From Streptomyces sp. CNQ-509 (GTDB taxonomy: Bacteria > Actinomycetota > Actinomycetes > Streptomycetales > Streptomycetaceae), in the NCBI RefSeq assembly GCF_001011035.1, contig NZ_CP011492.1, positions 3,481,501-3,545,500 on the forward strand: a stretch of DNA of 64,000 nt. The letters run 5' to 3'. A program made the translations under genes and the position numbers. The notes below the pieces were generated by a model. The model was not told where the DNA came from. It was given only the letters and a program-made list of their open reading frames with translations, and did not search any database. This document shows, in pieces, positions 7,635 through 16,626 of this stretch; the first letter of the stretch is position 1, and every line of letters begins with the position of its first letter.

Positions 7635-10199
7635 CTACTTCTCCAGGCTCACCGTCAGGCTTCTGCCGTACGCGTGATGCGTGTCCACCACCAGCTTCGT
7701 CCCGCCGGCCACCCGGCTGACCCGGACTGCGTCGTCCCCATCGGCCTTCCGCAGCGGCCGCCCGCGCAGCACCACGGTGACCGTGTCGCGGTCCATCGTC
7801 GGATCCGCCACCGCCACCTCCACGCGCCCGTCGTCCCCGGTCCTCACGAGCACCGAGGCCGGCCCGTCGATGCTCAGCTCCGCGGTGTCGTGGCGGCCGG
7901 GGGTGAAGGCGTTGGCGGCGGTCAGGCGGAGGCCGGAGTGGCGGACCGCCTGGAGACGCGGGGAGTTGGCGGTCACGGTGAGCGGGCCGCCGCGGCGGTA
8001 CGCGTCCAACTGCGCGGCGGAGGCGTGCGGCACCAGCGCGTACGCCAGGCGCGCGAGCCCGTGCCGCGGCTCGTGGTCGACGGTGGCGCTGAACACGGTG
8101 CGCGTCACCGCCGTGTCCGGGTTGCCGGTGCGTACGACGCGGCGGCTGCGCGTGACGTCCTCCAGCCCGACCCGTACCCGGGGTGCGGCCAGGAAGACGT
8201 ACCCGACGGCCGTGCCCTCCGCGGCGTCCGCGTAGCGCAGCCAGCTCAGTTGCGCCGTGCCGGGCCCCTCCCAGGCGCGGCCGTCGCGGCGCACGCCGGT
8301 GACGGCGACGTCGGCGGAGGGGTCCGCGGTGCGGGCGTCGACGGTCGTGGTCACCGTGCGCCCGGCCGGGTCGCCGACGCCGGCGGCGAGGACGACGATC
8401 TCGTCGTCGAGCATGAACCACGACTTGGTGGCGGTCGCGTTGCGGTAGACGACGAAGTCATCGGGGAGGCGTTCGCGTTGGGCGTACGCGACGTCGTCGG
8501 ACTGCACCATCGCGGACGTGCCGTACGCCCCGAGGACGGCGCCGCCGGAGTGGCGGTTGGTGCCGCGCGGGAAGTAGACGTAGGTGTTCTGCGACTCGGA
8601 GGACGAGGTGAAGTTCAGCGGGTGGCCGGGGTTGTCGTACCAGAGCTTGCCGTCGTACAGCTCCGGCACGGTGCCGCGCCGCTCGACGGGCGCGGTGGCG
8701 CCGGCGAGGCCGTAGGGCGAGACGACCGTGTAGTAGTCGACGCCGTACGCGCGCGTCTGGTCCTGCCCGGAGAGGTACAGGTAGTACGCGCCGTCCCCCT
8801 GGAACCAGGGCATCAGGTTCTCGCCGCTCATGTACTCGTACTTGCTGATGCGGTCCGAGCTGCGCGCCAGCGCGAACGCGAAGCCGGGGCGGCGGTGGAC
8901 GTGCTTGTCCATGGCGTTGTACGCGACGCTGCGCGCGGCCGGGTTGAGGTCGGCGGGCGGGACGGCGTCGTCGCCGACGATGTCGGCGTAGCGCACGACG
9001 CTGACGGGGGAGATGAAACCCGCGGGGTCGAGGGCGGCGCGCGAGGTGGCGCGGATGTGCTTGACGTAGCTCTTGAGCGCGGCGGCCTCGGCTCCGGTCG
9101 CGTAGTCGGCGAGGTCGACGACGGCCTCGACGACGGCGGCGACGTCGGTGTAGCCGGAGGTCGTGCGGACGACGGCGCGGCCCTTGACTATCTCCATCAT
9201 CCAGCCCTCGAAGATCAGCGGCGCGAAGCCGTCGCGCACCCAGCGCTGCACGACGGGCACGAGCGCGCCGGTGTTCGCGAAGCCCGTGCCGTCGAGGATC
9301 TTGAGCGTCTGGACGACGCGCGTGAGCAGCCCCTTCCCGTACGAGCCGGTGTACGCGACGGAGTGGTGCTGGATGAACGAGCCGTCGGCGTAGTAGCCGT
9401 CGGTGTTGCCGTGGCGGATGTCGTACGGGTCGATGGTGGCGAAGACGGTGAGCTGGTCTTCGAGCGCCTTGGCGATGCGCGCCTCGCCGCCCGGCTCCTG
9501 GGCGGCGGCGAGCAGGGCGCCCTGGAGGATGCGGTTGGTGGTGATGTCGGCGAGGTTGGCGCCGGTGTGGAAGCGGGAGTCGAGATCGACGTCCCCTTCC
9601 TTGCCGTTGCGGAGGTACGCGTCCATGGAGGCGACGTACGTCGTGAGCAGGCCGGCGGGGACGGCGCCGGGGACGTCGGCGAGGAGCGCGAAGGTCTTGC
9701 CGACGTGGGTGGAGATCGCGATCTCCCAGTTGTGCCAGTTGCCGTAGTAACCCCGGGCCTGGTCGCCGTAGTAGCGCTCGTGCAGCCACACCAGGCCGTC
9801 GACGGCGCGTTGCTGGGCGGCGGTGTCGCCGTGGAGGCCGCCGCCGGGGGCGCGGGTGGCGAGGGCGATCTCGTAGAGCATGCGGTACGAGGTGGCGAGG
9901 TTGACGTCGCTCGTGCCGAGGGGGACGCCGGTGAACAGCTCGGTGGTGGCGGTGCCGGTGCCGGCCATCGCGGCGAGGTTGGCGCGGGCGGTGGCGTGGA
10001 GGGCGGCGACCTTGGCGGCGGCCTCGGGGCGGGCGTTGCTCTCGGCGGTGCCGGCGAAGACGGCGCGGGTGTTCGCGAGGAGGAGGGCGGGGTCCGCGGC
10101 CGCGGCGCTCCCGGCGGCGAAGCCCGTACGGGCCGGGAGGACCGCCAGCAGGCCGGCGGCGGGCAGGGTGGACAGCAGGCGTCTGCGGGTGAACTCCAT
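7635..10199 (-). CDS. Secreted polysaccharide lyase family 8 (hyaluronate/chondroitin/xanthan lyase type)
   Basis: 854 residues with a twin-arginine-like signal (EFTRRRLLSTLPAAGLLAVL) and cleavage around residue 28-36. The alpha/alpha-toroid catalytic domain shows NWHNWEI (154-160), FHTGANLADIT (about 210-220) with the catalytic Asn, and HHSVAYTGSYGKG (278-290) with the His/Tyr pair. C-terminal beta-sandwich domains follow. Such enzymes depolymerise uronic-acid polysaccharides by beta-elimination outside the cell. Start ATG 10199 has GGGAGGAA 5 bases upstream. The length is normal for the family; the exact substrate is not decidable. Confidence 0.92.
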   Translation of the reverse strand: MEFTRRRLLSTLPAAGLLAVLPARTGFAAGSAAAADPALLLANTRAVFAGTAESNARPEAAAKVAALHATARANLAAMAGTGTATTELFTGVPLGTSDVNLATSYRMLYEIALATRAPGGGLHGDTAAQQRAVDGLVWLHERYYGDQARGYYGNWHNWEIAISTHVGKTFALLADVPGAVPAGLLTTYVASMDAYLRNGKEGDVDLDSRFHTGANLADITTNRILQGALLAAAQEPGGEARIAKALEDQLTVFATIDPYDIRHGNTDGYYADGSFIQHHSVAYTGSYGKGLLTRVVQTLKILDGTGFANTGALVPVVQRWVRDGFAPLIFEGWMMEIVKGRAVVRTTSGYTDVAAVVEAVVDLADYATGAEAAALKSYVKHIRATSRAALDPAGFISPVSVVRYADIVGDDAVPPADLNPAARSVAYNAMDKHVHRRPGFAFALARSSDRISKYEYMSGENLMPWFQGDGAYYLYLSGQDQTRAYGVDYYTVVSPYGLAGATAPVERRGTVPELYDGKLWYDNPGHPLNFTSSSESQNTYVYFPRGTNRHSGGAVLGAYGTSAMVQSDDVAYAQRERLPDDFVVYRNATATKSWFMLDDEIVVLAAGVGDPAGRTVTTTVDARTADPSADVAVTGVRRDGRAWEGPGTAQLSWLRYADAAEGTAVGYVFLAAPRVRVGLEDVTRSRRVVRTGNPDTAVTRTVFSATVDHEPRHGLARLAYALVPHASAAQLDAYRRGGPLTVTANSPRLQAVRHSGLRLTAANAFTPGRHDTAELSIDGPASVLVRTGDDGRVEVAVADPTMDRDTVTVVLRGRPLRKADGDDAVRVSRVAGGTKLVVDTHHAYGRSLTVSLEK

Positions 10200-10716
10200 C
10201 GGGTTCCTCCCCCGGTGCGTTGGGGCACTGGCAGCCGGAGTCAAGCAGATGGGGGAGGCGCCGACAAGCGCTTGCGCCCCCCTACCGGAAGATCGCGCCC
10301 GGAGATCGCGCCGGAGGGGAACGGGCACGTGACGGGCAGGGCCCGGCGCACAGGTAGCCGGAGCGCACCGGCGGGAAGACGATCACCTACCGCCCGGCCC
10401 CGCCCGGTGGAACCCAGCTTGATGCATGAAGCTGTGGTCCCTCGTGAACTGGGAGGACGTCTCGGCGCGGTTCGCAGAGGCGACCGCGCGGGGCTGACAA
10501 TCAGACATTCTCGGCGGAGGTTTCACGGGAAACACCGCCAGAAGACGACCGGCCGCTCCCCCGTGTACGCGAGGGGGCGGCCGCCGCGTAGGGGGCACGT
10601 CGTACGGCAGTGCGTTTTCGTTCCGTACGACCAGACTTGCCGGTTCCAGCCGGGTGACGGGCCACGGCCCACTACGATCCACGCTACCCCCCACCCCCCT
10701 CGGCGAGAGCGAGAGC
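10200..10716. other. Intergenic region with two short dyads
   Basis: No credible gene. It separates the divergent lyase and DNA methyltransferase genes. CAGCTTGATGCATGAAGCTG (from about 10414) is a dyad with 6-bp arms, and GTCCCT...GGGAGGAC follows within 20 bases. Either could be a regulator site for the lyase. Confidence 0.4.
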
Positions 10717-11997
10717 ATGCGGTCGGACACGCGTCAGAACGCACACCTCACCTACCGCGCCAACGCGGGCGCCGGCCGCCACGGCTGGCTCCGGCTGACC
10801 CCCGCCTACTCCGTGAGCCTCGTGCGCCGCTACGCCGCCGAGATGCCGCCCGGCTCCGTCGTCACCGACCCCTTCTCCGGCACCGGCACCACCCCGCTCG
10901 CCGCCGCCGAGCACGGGCTGACGGGGCAGTCCCTGGACGTGAACCCCTTCCTGATCTGGCTGGGGAAGATGAAGACGGCGGCGTACGAGCCGGATCACCT
11001 GCGCGAGACCCGGCGGGCTCTCGCCCCGCTGGTGCACCGGGCCGAGGAGTTATTACCGGCTGCCGGCGAGCTGTGGCAGCCGGAGCTGCACAACATCGGG
11101 CGCTGGTGGGCGCGGAGCGCGCTGGACGCGCTGAAGGCGATACGCCGGGCACTGGACGTCGCAGCGGGCGCGCTGCCGCCGGGCGGGCGGGATCTGCTGG
11201 ACGTGGCCTTCTGCCGGACGCTGATCGCGTCGAGCAACGCGGCGTTCAACCACCAGAGCATGTCCTTCAAGGAAGACCGGACGGGGGGCGACAGCACCCT
11301 CCAGCTACTCGACCCCGACGCCGCGCGGGCGGTGCTGGAGACGTTCCGCCGCGAGGCCGGCACCACGCTCGCGAACGCCGCGACCCCGCTGCCCGGCACG
11401 GCGCGCGTCCTGTACGGCGACTCCCGCGACATGCAGCCCGCCGCCGGCCGGCTCACGCCCTGCGATCTGCTGCTGACCTCGCCGCCGTACGTGAACCGTA
11501 TGTCGTACATCCGCGAGCTGCGCCCGTACATGTACTGGATGCGGCACCTGCGGCGGGCGGAGGACGCGGGCCGGCTGGACTGGCAGGCGATCGGCGGCAC
11601 CTGGGGCGCGGCCACCTCGCGCGTACGGGCCTGGCGGCCGCCGGGCCCCGACGCCGGGGGGGTGCCGGAGCCGGTCGCGGGCGAGCTGGCCAGGACGCAG
11701 GCGGCGATCCGCCGGGACGGCGGGCGGAACGGGCCGCTGCTGGCGAACTACGTCGGCAAGTACATGCACGACATGTGGGGGCACTTCCGGGCGGCGTACA
11801 AGAACGTGCGCGGCGGCGGGCGGGTGGTCTACGTGATCGGCAACTCGACCTTCTACGGGAACCAGGTGCCGGCTCAGGAGTGGTACGCGGCGCTGCTGCG
11901 TGAGGTGGGCTTCGCGGGGGTCGAGGTGGAGGTGATCCGCAAACGGAACAGCAACAAGGCGCTGTTCGAGTACGCGGTGTCGGGCGGGCGGGCGTAG
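10717..11997 (+). CDS. Solitary DNA methyltransferase (amino group, N4-cytosine/N6-adenine type)
   Basis: 426 residues. SAM-binding motif I is TDPFSGTGTTPLAA (about 50-63) and catalytic motif IV is LLTSPPYVNRMSY (about 252-264), the S/D-P-P-Y box of exocyclic-amine DNA methyltransferases. The order is motif I then IV, with a roughly 190-residue insert that may hold target recognition. No restriction endonuclease, specificity subunit or helicase adjoins it, so it is orphan here. The start at ATG 10717 has only a weak purine-rich leader. An RNA substrate is less likely given the TSPPY form. Confidence 0.8.
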   Translation: MRSDTRQNAHLTYRANAGAGRHGWLRLTPAYSVSLVRRYAAEMPPGSVVTDPFSGTGTTPLAAAEHGLTGQSLDVNPFLIWLGKMKTAAYEPDHLRETRRALAPLVHRAEELLPAAGELWQPELHNIGRWWARSALDALKAIRRALDVAAGALPPGGRDLLDVAFCRTLIASSNAAFNHQSMSFKEDRTGGDSTLQLLDPDAARAVLETFRREAGTTLANAATPLPGTARVLYGDSRDMQPAAGRLTPCDLLLTSPPYVNRMSYIRELRPYMYWMRHLRRAEDAGRLDWQAIGGTWGAATSRVRAWRPPGPDAGGVPEPVAGELARTQAAIRRDGGRNGPLLANYVGKYMHDMWGHFRAAYKNVRGGGRVVYVIGNSTFYGNQVPAQEWYAALLREVGFAGVEVEVIRKRNSNKALFEYAVSGGRA

Positions 11998-12146
11998 GTC
12001 TCGCGGGCTGCGGAGGCGGCGGGGCCGGTCCGCCGGGGAGCCGCGGGGCGGTCCGCGGCGGCGGTGGTTTATCCACAACTGGGGAGTAATCCACAGATTG
12101 GCGCTGCGGGCGCCGACAGGCCGGGCCGAGGACGCAGAATGTCGGC

Positions 12147-14207
12147 ATGAGCGAGATCGACGGGGGCAAGGCGGGACGTGCCGGTGGCGACGCGAGCGTC
12201 GGCGGCGAGGGCTACGGAGACGGCGGAATCGGCGCGGCCCGGGGAAGCGACGAGGCCCGGGGAAGCAGCGGGAACGGGATGGGCGCCCAGGCGGACGGCG
12301 GCGAGGCAGGCGCCGGCTCGGGCAGTGCCGCTGACGCGGCCCCGGCGTGGGAGCGGCGGTTCCGGGCGCCGCGGATCAGCCTGCCGGGCTGGGCGGAGGA
12401 CGCGCCGCATCGCGCGCTGTACGTGTCGAACGTGACGGGCACGTTCGAGCTGTACGCCTGGGACCGCCGCACGGGCGGCGTCCGCCAGGTCACCGACCGG
12501 CCGAACGGCACGACGGACGGCGCGCTGACGCCGGACGGCGAGTGGGTGTGGTGGTTCTGCGACACCGACGGAGACGAGTTCGGCGTGTGGCGGCGGCAGC
12601 CCTTCGCGGGCGCCGCCCCGGGGCAGGACCGGGCGGCGGCGCCGGGGCTGCCGGCGGCGTACTCGGCGGGACTCGCGCTCGGACGGGACGGCACGGCGGT
12701 GGTCGGCCGGTCCACGGAGGAGACGGGGACGACGATCCACCTCGTCCGGCCCGGCGGCGAGACCAGCGAGATCTACCGGCACCGGGAGTCCGCCGGCGTC
12801 GGCGACCTCTCGCACGACGGCAGGCTGCTCGCCATCGAGCACACCGAGCACGGCGACGCGATGCACGCCGCCCTGCGGGTGCTGCGGCTCGGCGGCGCCC
12901 CCGGCGGCGACCCGGCGGTCGCCGAGCTGGACGACACCAAGGGCGGCCGGGAGGAGCTGGGCCTGGAGGTGCTGGGCTTCGCCCCGGTGGCGGGCGACAC
13001 GCGGCTGCTCGTCGGACACCAGCGGCGCGGCCGCTGGGAGCCCATGATCTGGGACCCGGTCACGGGCCGGTCCCGGGAGCTGGAGCTCGACCTGCCGGGG
13101 GACGTGTCGGCGGAGTGGTATCCGGACGGCAGCGCGCTGCTCGTCCTCCACACGTACCAGGCGCGCAGCGAGCTGTGGCGGTACGGGCTGGAGGGCGCCG
13201 ACTCCGGCGCCATGACCCGGATCGAGACCCCGCCTGGGACGATCTCGGGGGCGACGGCGCGGCCGGACGGCGCGGTGGAGTTCCACTGGTCGTCGGGCGC
13301 GGAGCCGCCGCAGGTGCGGTCCGCCCAGGGAGCCGTGGTGCTGCAGCCGCCGGGGCGGGCGGCGCCGCGCTCGGTACCGGTGGAGGACGCCTGGGTCGAC
13401 GGGCCGGGCGGCCGGATCCACGCGCTGGTGCAGCGGCCGCCGGGCGAGGGACCGTTCCCCTGCCTGTTCGACGTGCACGGCGGCCCCACATGGCAGGACA
13501 GCGACGCCTTCGCGGCCGGCCCGGCGGCCTGGGTCGATCACGGCTTCGCCGTCGTCCGCGTCAACTACCGCGGCTCCACCGGCTACGGCCGGGAGTGGAC
13601 CGACGCGCTCAAGCACCGGGTGGGCCTCATCGAACTGGAGGACATCGCGGCGGTGCGGGAGTGGGCCGTCGCCTCCGGCCTCGCGGACCCGGAGCGGCTG
13701 GTCATCGGCGGCGGCTCGTGGGGCGGTTACCTTGCGCTGCTCGCGCTGGGCACGCAGCCGGACGTCTGGGCGCTGGGCCTCTCGGCGGTGCCCGTCGCGG
13801 ACTACGTCGCGGCGTACGAGGACGAGATGGAGGCCCTGAAGGCGATGGACCGCACGCTGATGGGCGGCTCGCCGGAGGAGGTCCCCGAGCGCTACGCCGC
13901 GTCGTCACCCCTGACGTACGTGGACAAGGTGCGGGCGCCGGTCTTCGTCTCCGCGGGCGTCAACGATCCGCGGTGCCCGATCCGGCAGGTGGAGAACTAC
14001 GTCGGGCGGCTGGCGGAACGCGGCCATCCGCACGAGGTGTACCGCTACGACGCGGGGCACGGCTCGCTGGTCGTGGACGAGCGGATCAAGCAGTTGGGGC
14101 TGGAGCTCGACTTCGTTCGCCGTCATCTGCTTCCGGACCTGGCTCCGCAGCCGCAGCAGCCGGATCCGGAGCCCCGGGACCGCCCTCGTCAGGATCGGGG
14201 GAGGTGA
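12147..14207 (+). CDS. S9 family (prolyl oligopeptidase-like) serine peptidase
   Basis: 686 residues. After a Gly/Ala-rich N-terminal stretch of about 60 residues come beta-propeller repeats (TPDGEWVWWFCDTDGDE and similar), then an alpha/beta-hydrolase domain. The nucleophile is Ser in GGGSWGGY (about 523), the acid is Asp in GVNDPRCP (about 607) and the base is His in DAGHGS (about 638). No signal peptide is evident, so it probably acts in the cytoplasm on short peptides or acyl-peptides. There is no RBS; CAGAAT lies six bases before the ATG, suggesting a leaderless message. Its 3' end overlaps the convergent SURF1 gene by 122 bp. Confidence 0.92.
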   Translation: MSEIDGGKAGRAGGDASVGGEGYGDGGIGAARGSDEARGSSGNGMGAQADGGEAGAGSGSAADAAPAWERRFRAPRISLPGWAEDAPHRALYVSNVTGTFELYAWDRRTGGVRQVTDRPNGTTDGALTPDGEWVWWFCDTDGDEFGVWRRQPFAGAAPGQDRAAAPGLPAAYSAGLALGRDGTAVVGRSTEETGTTIHLVRPGGETSEIYRHRESAGVGDLSHDGRLLAIEHTEHGDAMHAALRVLRLGGAPGGDPAVAELDDTKGGREELGLEVLGFAPVAGDTRLLVGHQRRGRWEPMIWDPVTGRSRELELDLPGDVSAEWYPDGSALLVLHTYQARSELWRYGLEGADSGAMTRIETPPGTISGATARPDGAVEFHWSSGAEPPQVRSAQGAVVLQPPGRAAPRSVPVEDAWVDGPGGRIHALVQRPPGEGPFPCLFDVHGGPTWQDSDAFAAGPAAWVDHGFAVVRVNYRGSTGYGREWTDALKHRVGLIELEDIAAVREWAVASGLADPERLVIGGGSWGGYLALLALGTQPDVWALGLSAVPVADYVAAYEDEMEALKAMDRTLMGGSPEEVPERYAASSPLTYVDKVRAPVFVSAGVNDPRCPIRQVENYVGRLAERGHPHEVYRYDAGHGSLVVDERIKQLGLELDFVRRHLLPDLAPQPQQPDPEPRDRPRQDRGR

Positions 14208-14991
14208 GGCCGAGAGCCGTGTCGCGCGCCACCTCCGCCTCGCGGCGGAAGAGCCGGTACCACATGAAGATCACGAAGCCGGCGAAGACGAACCACTGGG
14301 CCGTGTAGCCGAGGTTCTGGAACGCCTTCAGGTCGAGCCCGCTGCCCTGCGGGACCTCGGCGGGGACGGGCTGCATCCCGCCGTCGGCCTCGAAGAGGGT
14401 GATCCAGGCCGTGGAGACCTGCTCGTCCACGAGGTTGACCAGCGCCGCGGCGCTGATCATGCCGACCTGGCCGCGGGGCAGCCCGCCCTCGGTGTGCACG
14501 CCGGGGGAGCCCTGGTGCTCGGACGCCTGGAGGGCGCCGGTGACGGTGACCTCGCCAGCGGGCGGCTCGGGGGCCTTCGCCGGGTCGGCCTCGCCGGGCA
14601 GCCAGCCGCGCAGGACGGGAACGGAGGTGGTACGGGTCCCGGCGTCGCCGCCGTCGCCCACGGGAGCGTCGGTGCGCAGGAGGGTCAGGACGTAGAAGCC
14701 GGTCTCGCCGTCGAGGGTGCGGTCGGGGACGAGGAGTTGGGGGCCGTAGCGCCCGGTGACGGTGGCCGCGTCGCCGGTGGTCTCCTGGGTCACGGGCAGC
14801 AGCTCGGCCATGGGCCGGCCGTCGATGCCGTCGGCGGCGCGGTCCTGCTGATCCTGCTGTTCCTGGTGGGTGTCCACGCGCGTCTCGAAGCGGCTCAGCT
14901 GCCAGCTGCCCATGACCAGGCAGACCGGGATGGCGAGTGCGGCGAGGACGTTGACGACCCACCAGCGGGGCGTCAGCAGGAACCGGTACAC
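14086..14991 (-). CDS. SURF1 family cytochrome oxidase assembly protein
   Basis: 301 residues. The family layout is present: one membrane helix near the N-terminus (about 11-30, with TPRWWVVNVLAALAIPVCLV), a long outside domain (GRYGPQLLVPDR, LRGWLPG), and a second helix (about 230-250, QWFVFAGFVIFMWYRLF). SURF1 proteins help cofactor insertion into cytochrome c oxidase. The C-terminal Pro/Ala/Asp-rich tail is encoded by DNA that also encodes the end of the convergent S9 peptidase. Confidence 0.9.
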   Translation of the reverse strand: MYRFLLTPRWWVVNVLAALAIPVCLVMGSWQLSRFETRVDTHQEQQDQQDRAADGIDGRPMAELLPVTQETTGDAATVTGRYGPQLLVPDRTLDGETGFYVLTLLRTDAPVGDGGDAGTRTTSVPVLRGWLPGEADPAKAPEPPAGEVTVTGALQASEHQGSPGVHTEGGLPRGQVGMISAAALVNLVDEQVSTAWITLFEADGGMQPVPAEVPQGSGLDLKAFQNLGYTAQWFVFAGFVIFMWYRLFRREAEVARDTALGLTSPDPDEGGPGAPDPAAAAAEPGPEADDGERSRAPAPTA

Positions 14992-15019
14992 GCCTCCACG
15001 GTACGGCCTCCCCCGCGGC

Positions 15020-15042
15020 GATCCCGCCCAGGGGGCGGGATC
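15020..15042 (-). terminator. Perfect 10-bp hairpin between two minus-strand genes
   Basis: GATCCCGCCC (15020-15029) and GGGCGGGATC (15033-15042) are separated by three bases. It follows the stop of the sigma-linked membrane protein and precedes SURF1, so it probably ends the sigma operon. Confidence 0.6.
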
Positions 15043-15057
15043 GGGGCGGGGTCCGGG

Positions 15058-16626
15058 TCAGGCGCTCGGGAGCGGTTCGGTGTAGTAGACGGTCCCGGCG
15101 CAGGCGTTCTCGACCGTGACGCTGGCCACGGCGGAGGAGTCGGCCTCCGGCGCGTGGGTCAGGGTGACGGAGCCGTCGGTCGTGCCGTCGCCTTCGCCCG
15201 GCTCGCCCGTGCCGCCGGTGTCGCCGCCGGTCTCGGTCCCCTGGTCGGTCTCGGACTGCGTCTCGTCCGGCGACGACAGCGTGTCGTCGGTGGGGTCCGG
15301 CGCCGGCGTGGTGGCCGTGGTGGTGCAGCCGCCGTCCGTGCTGGTCTCCGGCACCCAGGCGAACTCGACCACGTACGACTCGTGGGGCGCGAGCACCAGC
15401 GCACCGGCCGCCTCCGGCGGCGGCAGCAGGTCCGTGGCGGCGTCGCCGACGGTGTGCGTACGGGTGTCGACCGCGCTGGCGTTCGCCGCGCCGAACGTGC
15501 CGCCCACCCGGACGCCCTCCGACGACTCGACCACGCAGGCGGTGGTGGAGACGTTGGTGACGGTGAAGGACCCGGTGACCCGGCCCGCCTCGTCCGGCAT
15601 GCCGCTCGCCGCGACCGGCTCGCTGATCTGCGTCGGCGCGCACGGCTCCGCGGCGGCCGTGCCCTCGGAGCCGCCGGTCGGGGCGGCGGTGTTCTCCTCG
15701 TGCCCGGGGCTCTCGGTCTTCTCTTCCTTGTCGCTCGGCTCCTTGCTGCCGGCGGTGGCATCCGAGTCGTTGCCCTCGACGGCGCCGCCCCCGCCCTGCT
15801 GCCCGGCGCCGGGCAGCTTGCTGTTGGCGATGTCCTGGCGCGGGTTCTTCTCGCTGGTCGAGCCGGCGACGTTCATCAGCGCCGGCACCGAGACCGCCAG
15901 CGCGACCACCGCGACCGCGGCGACGGCGACCAACTGGCGGCGGCGCGTGCGCCGCGCGGGCACCGCCCGCTGGAGGTACTGGAGCGTGCCGGGCGCCGGC
16001 TCCAGGCCGTCGACGGCGGAGTGCAGCAGGAGCCGCAGCTCGTCCTCGCCGCCCGCGTCGTCGCCGCCGTCACCGTCGCCGTAGCCACCGGGCCACCGCG
16101 GGATCCCGGCCCCGCCGGAGCCGCCCGCACCACCCGGGGCGGCCGCGCTACCGGCGCCGTCCGAGCCGTCCAGACCGCCCGGCTCAGGGCGGCCGTCCGG
16201 ACCACCGGGGCCGTCCGCCCCTTCCGTACCCCCGGACGCGGCCGTACCTCCGGACGCGGCCGTACCCCCGGACGCGGCAGCACCACCGGAGCCGGCGGCA
16301 CCGCCCGGCTCGCCCGGGCCCGCGCCGGTCCCCTTCGACGTACCCGCCGCGCCCTGCACCTTCGCCCCGTCATCCGGCCCCGCGGCCCCGGGCTCCGCGC
16401 CCCCGGGCCCCGAAGCCCCAGGCCCCGGAATCTCCGGCACCGCCGCCGTCGCCTCATCCGAACCCGCCGGCACCTCCGGCAGCTCCGCCGTCTCCGCCAC
16501 GTCCACTGCCCCACGTCCGCGCCCCGACCCGGCACCGAGCCCGGAAGAACCGCCGGACCCCGACCCGCCGGATCCCTCGGATCCCCGGTCCCACGGCGGG
16601 CCCGATCCGTAGAAACGCTCGCTCAT
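15058..16626 (-). CDS. Single-pass membrane protein coupled to an ECF sigma factor
   Basis: 522 residues. A long Gly/Ser/Pro/Ala-rich cytoplasmic part (about 1-200), the segment DELRLLLHSAVDGLEPAPG, one membrane helix at about 230-252 preceded by RRTRRRR, then an extracytoplasmic part with a Cys-containing beta-rich domain. Its ATG overlaps the sigma-factor stop (ATGA), so the two are coupled. It may act as an anti-sigma factor or as an effector of that sigma factor; I see no zinc-binding anti-sigma motif. Tandem 18-bp repeats occur inside the gene near 16223-16278 (reading ASGGTA). Confidence 0.8.
   Translation of the reverse strand: MSERFYGSGPPWDRGSEGSGGSGSGGSSGLGAGSGRGRGAVDVAETAELPEVPAGSDEATAAVPEIPGPGASGPGGAEPGAAGPDDGAKVQGAAGTSKGTGAGPGEPGGAAGSGGAAASGGTAASGGTAASGGTEGADGPGGPDGRPEPGGLDGSDGAGSAAAPGGAGGSGGAGIPRWPGGYGDGDGGDDAGGEDELRLLLHSAVDGLEPAPGTLQYLQRAVPARRTRRRQLVAVAAVAVVALAVSVPALMNVAGSTSEKNPRQDIANSKLPGAGQQGGGGAVEGNDSDATAGSKEPSDKEEKTESPGHEENTAAPTGGSEGTAAAEPCAPTQISEPVAASGMPDEAGRVTGSFTVTNVSTTACVVESSEGVRVGGTFGAANASAVDTRTHTVGDAATDLLPPPEAAGALVLAPHESYVVEFAWVPETSTDGGCTTTATTPAPDPTDDTLSSPDETQSETDQGTETGGDTGGTGEPGEGDGTTDGSVTLTHAPEADSSAVASVTVENACAGTVYYTEPLPSA

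Noticed and set aside
10383-10744. Minus-strand frames between the lyase and the DNA methyltransferase
   Set aside because: No homology, no RBS, and they cross the methyltransferase start.
7482-11903. A 4.4 kb open frame on the plus strand opposite the polysaccharide lyase and running through the DNA methyltransferase region
   Set aside because: It is antisense and out of frame to two clearly recognised genes; its residues are Arg/Gly/Val/His-rich in the way of GC-rich shadow frames, with no domain.
16223-16278. 18-bp tandem repeats as an independent repeat element
   Set aside because: They lie in frame inside the membrane-protein gene and encode ASGGTA units.
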